Assembly: GCA_963797635.1 (NCBI GenBank)
Contig: CAWCPZ010000010.1
Span: 434,001-498,000, forward strand
Origin: JAOUEA01 sp963797635
GTDB lineage: Bacteria > Actinomycetota > UBA4738 > HRBIN12
Length of the DNA stretch: 64,000 bases
Direction of reading: 5' to 3'
Every line of letters begins with the position of its first letter. The stretch's first letter is position 1. Both the position numbers and the translations under genes were made by a program. Below the pieces are notes generated by a model. That model searched no databases. It was not told the origin of the DNA and saw nothing but the letters and a program-made list of their open reading frames with translations. Of the stretch, positions 15,344-24,162 are shown piece by piece.

Positions 15344-16375
15344 CTAGCCGCCGATCATCGACATGCTGCGCGCCGGCTGCTGGAAGTCCGGGTGGTTGAT
15401 CCGGTGGCCCGACCACTTGCGCCACATCGCGTCGCGGATCAGCGCCTCGAGTTCGGCGTCGTCGGCGCCCTCGCGCATCGGCCCGCGCAGGTCGGTCTCG
15501 TCGAGGGCGAACAAGCAGTTGCGGAACTGCCCCTCGGCGGTCAGGCGCATGCGGTTGCACGAGTCGCAGAACGGTTCGGTGACGCTGGGGATCACGCCGA
15601 TCCCGCCGGGCGCGCCGTCGGCGAAGCGGAACGAGGTGGCCGGTTCGCCGTCGCGGGTGGTGGCGACCAGCGGGTAGACCGCACCGATCCGTTCGAGCAT
15701 CGTGGCGGCGGGGACCACCTTCTCGCGTTCCCAGGCGTGCTGGGCGTCGAGCGGCATGTACTCGATGAAGCGAACCTCGTAGCCGGTCTCACGCGCCCAA
15801 CGGGCGAACCCGGCGACCTCGTCGTCGTTCGTCCCGCCGATCACGACGCAGTTGATCTTGATCGGTGTCAGCCCCGCGGCTTCGGCGGCCTGCAGTCCCC
15901 GCAGCACCTTGTCCAGGGCGTCGCGTCGGGTCATCTCGGCGAACCGATGGCGCAGGAGCGAGTCGCACGAGACCGTGGCCCGATCGACGCCGGCGCGCGC
16001 GAGCGGCTCGGCCAACGTGTCCAGGAGCACGCCGTTCGTGGTGATCGAGATGTCGAGCTCGGGTCCCACCCCTCGGAACATGCCCACCAGGGTGGGAAGG
16101 TCGGCTCGCACGGTCGGCTCGCCGCCCGTCACCTTGATCGAATCGACCCCCAGCGAGACGAAGAGTGCCAGCAACCTCGTGAGTTCTTCGAACGTGAGGA
16201 TCTCATCCTTGGGAAGCCACGCGACACCCTCGGCCGGCATGCAGTAGGTGCACCGGAAGTTGCAGCGGTCGGTGACCGAGATCCGCAGATCCGAGGCCAC
16301 GCGCCCGAACGTGTCGATCAGCGGCCCCGCTGCGGGAGCCGTGCCGGCGTCGGAAGCGTGAGGAAGCGTGGTCAT
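15344..16375 (-). CDS. moaA: GTP 3',8-cyclase MoaA (radical SAM, molybdenum cofactor)
   Basis: A 343-residue enzyme that makes the first committed intermediate of molybdopterin from GTP. The N-terminal 4Fe-4S site is C38-x3-C42-x2-C45 (CNFRCTYC). The C-terminal second cluster is C270, C273 and C287 (FCDSCNRMRL...NCLF). The chain ends in the conserved Gly-Gly. KVTGGEPTVR fits the SAM-binding GGEP. The ATG at 16375 gives the usual short N-terminus; the open frame upstream is not homologous. Neighbours DUF6457 and the MogA-XdhC fusion support a Moco locus. Confidence 0.95.
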   Translation of the reverse strand: MTTLPHASDAGTAPAAGPLIDTFGRVASDLRISVTDRCNFRCTYCMPAEGVAWLPKDEILTFEELTRLLALFVSLGVDSIKVTGGEPTVRADLPTLVGMFRGVGPELDISITTNGVLLDTLAEPLARAGVDRATVSCDSLLRHRFAEMTRRDALDKVLRGLQAAEAAGLTPIKINCVVIGGTNDDEVAGFARWARETGYEVRFIEYMPLDAQHAWEREKVVPAATMLERIGAVYPLVATTRDGEPATSFRFADGAPGGIGVIPSVTEPFCDSCNRMRLTAEGQFRNCLFALDETDLRGPMREGADDAELEALIRDAMWRKWSGHRINHPDFQQPARSMSMIGG

Positions 16376-16386
16376 GGTGGACCGCC

Positions 16387-16392
16387 AGCGTA
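16387..16392 (-). promoter_or_regulatory. -10 box (TACGCT) for moaA
   Basis: TACGCT on the minus strand ends 11 nt before the moaA ATG, in the 40-nt gap after the DUF6457 gene, so moaA can be transcribed separately. Confidence 0.35.
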
Positions 16393-16415
16393 CCTTCGTT
16401 CGGGGGAAGGGCGTG

Positions 16416-16673
16416 TCACGGGTCGCCGGGAGCCCCGGCCGGCAGCATCCGTGCCAGGGTGGCCAGGGCGTCGTCGATCGCCGCACCGGGTTCGAGCCCG
16501 CCCGCCGTGGCCCGTCCTACCGCCGCTCCCACCAGGAAGGTGGTCAGCGGAGTGTCCTTGCGCTCCACACGGTGCGCAACATCGCGGGAGGCGTCGAGCA
16601 GGCGCTCGGATTCCTCCTCGCTCAACGGTGGGACGCCCAACGCCGACGCCAGGGTCTCGGTCCACGTGCTCAT
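16416..16673 (-). CDS. DUF6457-type small protein of a molybdenum cofactor locus
   Basis: An 85-residue helical protein (WTETLASALGVPPLS, LLDASRDVAHRVERKDTPL, TFLVGAAVGRA) matching the short actinobacterial DUF6457 family that occurs beside Moco genes. No catalytic motif is known. It sits between moaA (same strand, downstream) and the divergent MogA-XdhC gene. The ATG at 16673 follows a purine-rich ribosome-binding site (GAGGAGG). A role in guarding or delivering a Moco intermediate is only inferred from context. Confidence 0.7.
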   Translation of the reverse strand: MSTWTETLASALGVPPLSEEESERLLDASRDVAHRVERKDTPLTTFLVGAAVGRATAGGLEPGAAIDDALATLARMLPAGAPGDP

Positions 16674-16739
16674 GTCGTGCCTCCTCGTCGTGAGATCCTC
16701 GCGCGGGTCGCCCGGCGCCGGGGATGCGAGGATGGTGCC

Positions 16740-17972
16740 ATGGACCCACGGCCTCGCGCAGCCGTCGTCACGATCTCCGACGGCGTGACCCACGGTACCC
16801 GTGAGGATGCCTCGGGCGATCTGGCGTCCGAACTGGTGGCCGCCGCAGGGTTCGAGGTCGCGGAGCGGGTGGTGATCCCCGACGAACGAGATCGGATCGA
16901 GGACACCATCCGAACCCTCGCCGCGATGCACGCCGTGGTGATCACCACCGGGGGGACCGGGTTCGGCCCTCGTGACGTCACGCCGGAGGCCACCCGGGCG
17001 GTGCTGGACCGCGAGGCCCCGGGGCTGGCCGAGTTGATGCGCGAGGCGGGTCGAGCGCACACCGCGATGGCGGCGCTGTCCCGCGGGGTGGCCGGCACGG
17101 TCGGCTCGGCCCTGGTGGTGAACCTGCCCGGTTCGCCGGCCGGGGTGCGTGAGGGACTGGAGGTCGTCCTGCCCCTGGTGCCCCACGCGATCGGGCTGAT
17201 GCAGGGCGATACCGGGGCACACCCCACCGGGCATCCCTCCGGGCGTCAGGAGGCTCCGGAACCGGACGCGCCGACGGACGAGCTTCGCGTGGAAGCGAAG
17301 GCGGTGAAGGTGCACGGCGCGCCGCCGTGCCAGGTCGGCAACGCGATGACGATCGTGCCCGGCGGCGCCGTCCATGGAACCCTCGGCTGCGCCGAGTTCG
17401 ACATGGCGGCGGTCGAGGCTGCCGCCGAGGTCGCCGCCGCGGGACGGGCCGAGACCCGAACCCTCACCCACGACCTGGGGCAGGTCGAGGTCTACTTCGA
17501 GCCGGTGGTGCCGGCGCGGCGCGTCGTGGTGGTGTCGGCCACCGATGTCGCGCGCGCGTTGCGCACGATCCTGGGCACGTTGGGATACCGGGTCGACGTG
17601 GTCGAGCCGCGGCGCGAACGGATCACCGCCGAGGACGGCGCGACCCTCGCCTCCCTCGAACGCATGTCGTGGAACGATCGAACGGCCGTGGTGTTCACCG
17701 ATCACGATGCGCCCGGGGTGACCGACGACCTCGCGACGCTGCTGCGGTCGCCGGTGGGGTTCATCGGCGTGATGGGGAGCCGACGGCACGTCGCCCCGTA
17801 CGTCGAGGGGCTCCGTGCCCAAGGGTTCGGCGACGACGACCTCGCGCGGATCCGCTCGCCGCTCGGCCTCGACCTCGGCGGACGCGAGCCCGGACAGATC
17901 GCGGTCTCGATCGCAGCCGGCCTCGTCGCGGATGCGAACGGACGGGACGGGGGCTGGCTCGACCGCACCTAG
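16740..17972 (+). CDS. Fusion of MogA (molybdopterin adenylyltransferase) and XdhC-type Moco maturation protein
   Basis: A 410-residue two-part protein in one intact frame. Residues 1-165 are a MogA/MoaB domain with TTGGTGFGPRDVTPE (69-83) and VNLPGSPAGV (128-137), which adenylates molybdopterin for Mo insertion. Residues ~185-235 match the XdhC/CoxI N-terminal domain (PPCQVGNAMTIVPGGAVHG, GTLGCAEFD) and 260-405 the XdhC Rossmann domain (DHDAPGVTDDL, GVMGSRRH, IRSPLGLDLGGREPGQIA). XdhC binds finished Moco and helps its sulfuration and insertion into xanthine-dehydrogenase-type enzymes. The fusion would channel adenylated cofactor to maturation. No hydroxylase subunits are in the window. Confidence 0.88.
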   Translation: MDPRPRAAVVTISDGVTHGTREDASGDLASELVAAAGFEVAERVVIPDERDRIEDTIRTLAAMHAVVITTGGTGFGPRDVTPEATRAVLDREAPGLAELMREAGRAHTAMAALSRGVAGTVGSALVVNLPGSPAGVREGLEVVLPLVPHAIGLMQGDTGAHPTGHPSGRQEAPEPDAPTDELRVEAKAVKVHGAPPCQVGNAMTIVPGGAVHGTLGCAEFDMAAVEAAAEVAAAGRAETRTLTHDLGQVEVYFEPVVPARRVVVVSATDVARALRTILGTLGYRVDVVEPRRERITAEDGATLASLERMSWNDRTAVVFTDHDAPGVTDDLATLLRSPVGFIGVMGSRRHVAPYVEGLRAQGFGDDDLARIRSPLGLDLGGREPGQIAVSIAAGLVADANGRDGGWLDRT

Positions 17973-17979
17973 GCGGACC

Positions 17980-19400
17980 GTGGTGGCGTTCGGCCTGGCG
18001 ATGTGCGCCGTCGCCGCCGCGGCCATCCTGCCCGGGGTGGGCCACGAAGATCCGCACGCGCTGCCGCCCAACGTATTGATCGTCCTGACCGACGACCAGA
18101 CGTTCGACACGCTTCCCTGCGACCGTCGGTCCCGCGGCGATGCCGTGGCTCGAATCGCAGATGAACCGGGCCGACGGGCACTGGGTCACGTTCTCGCACG
18201 CCTTCCTCGACACCCCGCTGTGCTGCCCCTCGCGGGCCTCGATCCTCACCGGGCTGACCTCGCCGCACACGGGGGTGCAGACCAACGCCGATGGCTTCGA
18301 TCTGGATGAGTCCGCCACGCTCGCGACGTGGCTGGACGAGGCCGGCTACACGACGGGGTTGATCGGCAAGTACCTGAACGACTTCCCGTGGGACCGCGGG
18401 CCGTACGTCCCACCCGGCTGGGATCGGTTCGTCGCGAAGCAGAACCAAGGGTTGGGCACGACGTACTACGACTACCACCTGGTGGATCAGGGGGTGGACG
18501 GCGATCGTGGGACACGCGCCCGAGGACTACGCCACCACCTACCTGGCCGATCAGGCGCTCGGGTTCCTGCGGGCCGCGCCCACGGATGCACCGTGGTTCC
18601 TGATGTTCACTCCGACGGCTCCCCACGAGCCCTGGCTGCCGGCGCCGGAGGACCGTGGGGCGTTCGACGGGCAACCCGTCCCCACCCCGAGCGAGCGCGT
18701 CCTCAACGACGTGCGTGGCAAGCCCGCCTGGATCCGGGCGCTGCCGGCGATCACCGCCGACGAGCAGGCGCTGCTCACCGAGCGTCGGCGTCGCGAACGC
18801 GAGACCTTGCTGGCCGTCGACCGCGCGGTGCGCGCCCTCACCGAGGCCGTCGAGGCCCGCGGCGAACTCGACCGCACGCTCATCATCGTGCTGACGGACA
18901 ACGGCTTCTCGTTCGGCGAACACCGATGGCTGGGCAAGCGCTGCGCGTACGAGGAGTGCGTGCGCACGCCCCTGGTGATGCGGTCCCCGTGGACGGCGTC
19001 GACCACCGTGGACGACCTGGTCATGAACATCGACCTCGCCCCGACGATCATGGACCTCGTGTCGTCCACCACCGGCGCGGCGCCGATGCCGACCGACGGG
19101 ATGAGCCTGCGCCCGTGGCTCGAGCAGGAGGCCGCTGCGCCGGCGGTCTCGAGGGCGGGCGTCCTGCTGCAGTACGCCGGCGATGACGAGGTGCCTCCGT
19201 GGTCCGCCGTCCGCACCCACGACTTCACGTTCGTCCGCAACGCCGACGGCACCGTGGAGCTGTACGACCTCACCGGCGTGGTGGGACCGGCCGACCCCCA
19301 CCAGGTGCACAATCGCGCCGGAACCACCCCCTACGTGGAGGTGCAGGAGCGGCTGGATGCCTTGCTGACCTCCCTCGTTGCAGCGCAGACCGACGGGTAG
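17980..19400 (+). CDS. Secreted/anchored sulfatase (two frame changes)
   Basis: Alkaline-phosphatase-superfamily sulfatase. It begins near GTG 17980 with a hydrophobic signal/anchor (FGLAMCAVAAAAILPGVG), then PPNVLIVLTDDQTFD, where DDQ binds the metal. The frame changes at about 18115 and again at about 18490. The formylglycine signature C-x-P-S-R is present as CCPSRASILTG at about 18220; its first Cys would be oxidised by a formylglycine-generating enzyme. LTDNGFSFGEHRW and the C-terminal domain to 19400 are intact. It would hydrolyse sulfate esters outside the membrane. The phosphoesterase gene follows after 13 nt. Substrate unknown. Confidence 0.78.
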
Positions 19401-19403
19401 ACT
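19398..19403 (+). promoter_or_regulatory. -10 box (TAGACT) for the phosphoesterase gene
   Basis: TAGACT overlaps the sulfatase stop codon and ends 10 nt before the GTG at 19414. Confidence 0.35.
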
Positions 19404-19413
19404 TCGCCCCATC

Positions 19414-20892
19414 GTGCAACCCCAAGGTCCCCCCATCCGTCCCGCAGGACCACGCCGGCCGACGCGGCAGGAGATCGCTCGGCGGCGCATGTTCGCGGCG
19501 CTCGTGTTGGTCCTCGTCGTTGGCCTGGTGTGGTTCCTGTGGCCCCGCGGCGATCCCTCTGAACAGGCAGGTGGCAAGACCCCCGGGGGCGGGAAGCACA
19601 ACGGGGGCGGCAACGGCGGGAACGACGACGTGGGCGTGATCGTGCCGGGCCAGAACCCCATCGAGCACGTCGTGTTCATGGTCAAGGAGAACCGCAGCTT
19701 CGACCACTACTTCGGCAAGTACCCCGGGGTCGACGGTGCCACCGAAGGCGGGACGATGAACTGCTCCACGCTGGACGGCGCCGAGACGGTGCCGCTCACG
19801 GCGGCGCCCCAGATCATCCCCCACGACCTGGGCCACGCCTTCTACCCAGGGCTGCTGTCGATCAACGGCGGGGAGATGAACGGCTTCAACTGCGTCTCGT
19901 TGGGCGAGGACATGACCGGCTACTCGCAGTACGACCGTGATTCGCTCCCGGCCTACTACAGCTACGCCGACCGCTTCGTGGTGGCCGACCACTTCTTCAC
20001 GTCGATGTACGGGCCGACCTTCCCCGAGCACCTCTACACGGTGGCCGCCCAGTCCTACGGCATCGTCGACAACAAGACGACCACCGACACCGAGGGCAAC
20101 TACTGCGACGACCCGCTCGAGTACACGCAGCGGTTCCCGATCGAAGACCTCACCGATGCGGACATCAAGCGGATCATGGCGCTGGAGAAGAACATCACGG
20201 CCGATCCCGGTCAGCTGCTGAAGATCGCGGCGTACTGGGAGCAGACGCGCACGTGCATCAACATCCCGGTGCTGCCCGACGAGCTGGAGGATGCCGGGAT
20301 CAGCTGGAAGTACTACGCCAACCCCGATGCATGGATGAACGCGCTGCAGGCCGTGCGGCACGTGCGGTTCTCCGACATGTGGGAGAAGGTGCAGACGCCC
20401 GACACGTTCCTCACCGACGTCAGGAACGGTGACCTGCCGGAGGTCTCGTGGCTGATCCCGCCCGAAGGCGCGCCCAACGAACATCCGGGTTCGGGCACCA
20501 CCGTGTGCGAGGGCCAGAACTGGACGATCGAGTACCTGAACACGCTGATGCGCAGCGATGCGTGGGAGTCCACCGCCGTCGTGATCGTGTGGGACGACTT
20601 CGGAGGCTTCTACGACCACGTCGTGCCGCCCCGCTACGACATCATGGGCCTCGGACCGCGGACCCCGGCGCTGATCATCTCGCCCTGGACCCGCCAGGGT
20701 GACAACCCCGAGGGTGGCGCGATCGACTCCAACGTGTACGAGTTCTCCTCGGTGCTGAAGTTCATCGAGGACCTGCACGGGCTCGATCCGATGACCGAGC
20801 GCGACGCGCAGGCCGACCCGCTGAGCGGCGCGTTCGACTTCACCCAGGAGCCGCGTACCGACCCGTACCTCCTGGACGAGCTGGACTGCTGA
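19414..20892 (+). CDS. Membrane-anchored phosphoesterase (phospholipase C / acid phosphatase type)
   Basis: A 492-residue protein of the phosphoesterase family (PF04185 type). One N-terminal anchor (FAALVLVLVVGLVWFLW) is followed by a Gly/Lys-rich linker to about residue 75. The signature VVFMVKENRSFDHYFGKYPG carries the metal-binding Glu-Asn and is the most diagnostic motif. HFFTSMYGPTFPEHLY, VIVWDDFGGFYDHVVPP and ALIISPWTRQG are the other conserved blocks. Members hydrolyse phospholipids or phosphomonoesters outside the cell. It lies between the sulfatase and a type I membrane protein whose start overlaps its stop by one base, suggesting one transcript. Confidence 0.88.
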   Translation: MQPQGPPIRPAGPRRPTRQEIARRRMFAALVLVLVVGLVWFLWPRGDPSEQAGGKTPGGGKHNGGGNGGNDDVGVIVPGQNPIEHVVFMVKENRSFDHYFGKYPGVDGATEGGTMNCSTLDGAETVPLTAAPQIIPHDLGHAFYPGLLSINGGEMNGFNCVSLGEDMTGYSQYDRDSLPAYYSYADRFVVADHFFTSMYGPTFPEHLYTVAAQSYGIVDNKTTTDTEGNYCDDPLEYTQRFPIEDLTDADIKRIMALEKNITADPGQLLKIAAYWEQTRTCINIPVLPDELEDAGISWKYYANPDAWMNALQAVRHVRFSDMWEKVQTPDTFLTDVRNGDLPEVSWLIPPEGAPNEHPGSGTTVCEGQNWTIEYLNTLMRSDAWESTAVVIVWDDFGGFYDHVVPPRYDIMGLGPRTPALIISPWTRQGDNPEGGAIDSNVYEFSSVLKFIEDLHGLDPMTERDAQADPLSGAFDFTQEPRTDPYLLDELDC

Positions 20893-21617
20893 TGCGCCGA
20901 GCGACGCCGGGCGTCGCGGCCCTGATCCTCCTGCTCTCACCGTTCGTGCTGGCCGCTGCCGATCCCGTGGGAGACCCGGGTCCGTGTCCCGGCATCGGTG
21001 CGGGCGCGGGCACCAGCGCCGACGCTCCCGACCTCATCTCGGCCCGCGCCGAGATCGTGGAACTGGACACCTCCGCCCTGTGGACCTTCGAGTTCGATCG
21101 CCCGCTGGAGGTGCCGGACGATCGCGGGTCGCCGTTCCGGGTCGACGTGGTGCTGCGCGATCCCGACGTGCCGGTGCTGTCGTTCGGCCCGTACCGCGGG
21201 ATCAACCGGCTGATCCGGTACGACGCGGTGGCCGATCCCGGCCTCACGATCCTGCTGCTGCCCGAAGCCGCGGAGAACACGTTCATCCCGCCGCGGATCG
21301 ACGGATCGACGATGGAGCTGCAGGTGCCCGGCAGGATCCTGTCCGCCGATGAGGACGAAACGGGCACCTCGCCCGGGCTCGAGCACCTCGGCTGGAACGT
21401 GATCGTGCGGGACGAGGGCACCTGCGACACCCTGGGCAGCGGCCGGCCGAACCGCCCCTTCATCGCCGGTGACACCTCCGCGCAGGCACCGGCGCCGGCG
21501 GTCTCCCACGAGGAGGAAGGCGGCGGCCTGGGTTGGCTGTGGTTCGTCGCGGTCGCCGTGGTGCTCGCGATCGGCCGCGTGGTGCATCTGCTGTTCCTGA
21601 AGCGCGCGGGCGGGTAG
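20892..21617 (+). CDS. Hypothetical secreted protein with C-terminal membrane anchor
   Basis: A 241-residue type I membrane protein. It has a cleavable signal (VAALILLLSPFVLAAADP), an extracellular beta-rich domain (LISARAEIVELDTSALWTF and similar strands, two Cys at C32 and about C177 that could pair), an acidic linker, and one anchor near the C-terminus (LGWLWFVAVAVVLAIGRVVH) with a basic tail. I do not recognise the family. The start overlaps the phosphoesterase stop (TGATG), so it may be a partner or surface tether of that enzyme; this is inferred from position only. Confidence 0.72.
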   Translation: MRRATPGVAALILLLSPFVLAAADPVGDPGPCPGIGAGAGTSADAPDLISARAEIVELDTSALWTFEFDRPLEVPDDRGSPFRVDVVLRDPDVPVLSFGPYRGINRLIRYDAVADPGLTILLLPEAAENTFIPPRIDGSTMELQVPGRILSADEDETGTSPGLEHLGWNVIVRDEGTCDTLGSGRPNRPFIAGDTSAQAPAPAVSHEEEGGGLGWLWFVAVAVVLAIGRVVHLLFLKRAGG

Positions 21618-21626
21618 CCGCGGACG

Positions 21627-22484
21627 TCAGCGCGTGGGGCGGTCCGCCCGGAACGACCGGTAGTTCGGATCGGCCGCCTTCGGGCCGTGTTCCTGGAGCT
21701 GCCAGAGCAGCCGGTTCATCCCTCGTGTGCCGCGATCACGGACCGTGGCGACCCGGTCGAGGTCGAGCACCTCGCTGAAGAACTCCTCGCCGCTGCCGCC
21801 CTCGAACAACACCCGCCCCTCGGGGTCGACGCCGATCGAGCGGCCGCCGCCGATCTCGACGCTGGCGTTGACGTTGATCACGTAGCACTGGTTCGCGATC
21901 GCGTTGGCGCGTGCCATGACGAGCTCTTCCTCACGGTCCGGGGTGGTGGTCAGCGTGGGATGCAGGATCACCTCGGCGCCGCGCATCGCGAGCGACCTCG
22001 CGACCTCCGGGAACCACCCGTCGTAGCAGATCATCATGCCCGCCGCGCCGAGGCGAGGCATCGCGACGACGGGCGGAGGCGCGTCGCCGGGGTCGCTCGT
22101 TTCCAGCGGCATCCACGGGAAGAGCTTGCGGTAGGTGCCGGCGAGCGAGCCATCGGGCGCGAAGAGCAGCGCGGTGTTGTACGTCTTGCGCCCGGCGGCC
22201 TCGTAGATCGACCCGGCCTGGATCCAGCGGCGAGCCCGTCGCGCGACCTCGCCGATCCGTTCCGTGAACGGCCCCGGGACCCGGTGACGGATCGCGTCCA
22301 TCGCCACATGGTGGCGGAACGGATGCTCACCGGTGAGGTAGAGCTCGGGGAACGTGAACAGCTGCGCCTTCGGGAAGGAGCCGCGCATCATCCGCACGTC
22401 GTGCGCGAACTTGTCCACGGTGGCCTCGGGATCGCCGGCAACGGGCGACACCTGGGCGCCCACGACGTGCAGCAACCGGGTCAT
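21627..22484 (-). CDS. Carbon-nitrogen hydrolase (nitrilase superfamily)
   Basis: A 285-residue cytoplasmic amidase. The Glu-Lys-Cys triad is clear: Glu47 in FPELYLTG, Lys119 region in YRKLFPW, and Cys about 152 in MMICYDGWFPE. Residues around these fit aliphatic-amidase or carbamoylase branches, but the substrate cannot be fixed. It lies 42 nt downstream of the KamA-like gene on the same strand and has its own leaderless -10 box, so it can be read alone or with it. A role in processing a beta-amino acid or its amide is conceivable. Confidence 0.88.
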   Translation of the reverse strand: MTRLLHVVGAQVSPVAGDPEATVDKFAHDVRMMRGSFPKAQLFTFPELYLTGEHPFRHHVAMDAIRHRVPGPFTERIGEVARRARRWIQAGSIYEAAGRKTYNTALLFAPDGSLAGTYRKLFPWMPLETSDPGDAPPPVVAMPRLGAAGMMICYDGWFPEVARSLAMRGAEVILHPTLTTTPDREEELVMARANAIANQCYVINVNASVEIGGGRSIGVDPEGRVLFEGGSGEEFFSEVLDLDRVATVRDRGTRGMNRLLWQLQEHGPKAADPNYRSFRADRPTR

Positions 22485-22491
22485 GCAGGCG

Positions 22492-22497
22492 ACGCTA
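22492..22497 (-). promoter_or_regulatory. -10 box (TAGCGT) for the nitrilase-family gene
   Basis: TAGCGT on the minus strand ends 7 nt before the ATG at 22484, within the short gap behind the KamA-like gene. Confidence 0.35.
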
Positions 22498-22526
22498 GCA
22501 GAGGGCCGGACCGAGGGCCCGGGCGC

Positions 22527-23993
22527 TCAGGAGGCGCCGACCTCGAGTCCCTGTTCGGTGGCGAGTTCGGCGAGCAGGTCGTCGAGTCCCTCGCGCATCT
22601 TCGCGCGCCACCACTCCTGTCCCTCTTCGGGCAGCGTGTAGATCGGGTCGTAGTAGTGGTACTGGCGCGACAACGCCTCGGGGTCGTCGAACTCGATCCC
22701 CGTGCGGTAGTTCTTCGTCCAGTAGGAGATCCCGCGCGTGCGGTCGTAGTCGCCCAGCATGTGCACCCAGCGCTTGCCCACGAAGGGGACGTCGCACACC
22801 ATGCGCGGGGTCGCGAACCCGGGCATGTAGCCCAGCAGACCGAACTGCAGCGCCTGGGTCTCGGCGACGCTGGTGCGCCAGTGCTCGGCGTTGGGGATCA
22901 TGTCGCACATGTAGAAGTAGTAGGGCAGGATCTTGCCGTGATCGAGCAGGGTGAAGCACAGGTCGAGCAGCTCGTTCACGGTGGTGTTCACACCACGGAG
23001 CAGCACGCCCTGGTTGCGCACGTCGCGGAAGCCGGAATCGAGCACCATCTGCGCCGCGTCGCGCACGAGCGGCGTCACCGAGTTCGCGTGGTTCACGTGG
23101 GTGTGGACCGCGATGTCGACACCGCGCTCGTTCGCGCGGGCCCCCATGCGCTCGAAGGCGGCACGGACGTCGTCCTGCAGGAAGTGCTGCGGCAGGCCCA
23201 TCAGGCCCTTGGTCGCGATCCGGATGTCGCGGATGTTGTCGATGTCCATGAGTGACATCACGAAGGCCTCGAGGCGCTTGACCGGCACGTTGGCCATGTC
23301 GCCGCCGCTCACCACGACGTCGCGGACCTGCGGGGTGCGCCGGAGGTAGTCCAGCATCTGGTCCCAGCGCTCGTTCTGTTTGGTCTCGAACTTGTACTTC
23401 AGCACCTGCAGGGTGTCGTTGCCCACGAGGTCCATCCGGGTGCAGTGCCCGCAGTACTGGGGGCACGTGGGGATCAGCTCGGCGAGCACCTTGGTGGGGT
23501 ATCGATGGGTGAGCCCTTCGACCGCCCACATGTCGGCTTCATGCAATGAGTCCCGGCTGGACAATGGGTGGCTGGGCCATTCCGTCTCGCGTTCGCTGAG
23601 CGCGGGCGCCATGTAGCGGCGGACCGGGTCGGAGCGGAGGTCGTCCTCCCGCATCGTGTTGATCATCTGCGGGGGCAGCAGCATCGACATCGTGGCGCGC
23701 TCTTCCTGGTCTCGCCGGATGTCCTCGAGCAACTCGGGATCCAGGTGATCGCCGAGCGCCTCGGCGAACTCCTTGAGGTTCTTCACGGTGTGGGCGCGCT
23801 GCCACTGGGCGGACTCCCACTGGTCCTTCGTGACGTCCCGGTAGCCGGGGAGCCGGGTCCAGTCGGGCTCGAAGAACTCGCGCTGCTGTGGGTATTCGAA
23901 TGGCTGGTCGGCCGCGTGCGCGTGCGGGTCGCGGTGGCCGGGACGGACGTTGGACGACGGCGGATGGGATTCCACGCTGCTCACGGATGACAC
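22527..23993 (-). CDS. KamA-like radical SAM / PLP aminomutase
   Basis: A 488-residue protein of the lysine 2,3-aminomutase family. The radical SAM cluster is C177-x3-C181-x2-C184 (CPQYCGHC), followed by VVVSGGDMANV and GVLLRGVN, both typical. The PLP-binding loop is atypical: where KamA has a glycine-rich GGGGK, this protein has DVPFVGKRW with Lys407 as the only candidate. The N-terminus carries about 40 extra polar residues. GTG 23993 is the longest start; GTG 23984 is better spaced from the AGGGGG sequence upstream. The enzyme should move an alpha-amino group to a beta position; which amino acid is unclear. Confidence 0.8.
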   Translation of the reverse strand: MSSVSSVESHPPSSNVRPGHRDPHAHAADQPFEYPQQREFFEPDWTRLPGYRDVTKDQWESAQWQRAHTVKNLKEFAEALGDHLDPELLEDIRRDQEERATMSMLLPPQMINTMREDDLRSDPVRRYMAPALSERETEWPSHPLSSRDSLHEADMWAVEGLTHRYPTKVLAELIPTCPQYCGHCTRMDLVGNDTLQVLKYKFETKQNERWDQMLDYLRRTPQVRDVVVSGGDMANVPVKRLEAFVMSLMDIDNIRDIRIATKGLMGLPQHFLQDDVRAAFERMGARANERGVDIAVHTHVNHANSVTPLVRDAAQMVLDSGFRDVRNQGVLLRGVNTTVNELLDLCFTLLDHGKILPYYFYMCDMIPNAEHWRTSVAETQALQFGLLGYMPGFATPRMVCDVPFVGKRWVHMLGDYDRTRGISYWTKNYRTGIEFDDPEALSRQYHYYDPIYTLPEEGQEWWRAKMREGLDDLLAELATEQGLEVGAS

Positions 23994-24064
23994 CCCCTGG
24001 TTCGTGCGAACGCGCCGCGGGGTTCGCGGCGCGCGCTTCCGGACAACTCAATGGTTGTTCGCTC

Positions 24065-24086
24065 ATCATACCCGAAGAACGTTCGG
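24065..24086 (-). promoter_or_regulatory. Promoter and inverted repeat upstream of the KamA-like gene
   Basis: On the minus strand TATGAT (24070-24065) is a good -10 box. Directly upstream, in the spacer, lies an inverted repeat CCGAA-n5-TTCGG (24072-24086) centred on GAACG. No strong -35 is present, which fits activator- or repressor-controlled expression. Confidence 0.45.
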
Positions 24087-24162
24087 CGGAACTAGGGTTG
24101 AACCGTAGGATGTTCGGTCACCTGGCGGACACGTCAGGCGTGGCAGGGAACGAAGGGGTGGC

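Noticed and set aside
16674..18110. Upstream extension of the DUF6457 frame on the minus strand
   Set aside because: The extension runs antisense through the MogA-XdhC fusion; the real start is ATG 16673, where DUF6457 similarity begins after a ribosome-binding site.
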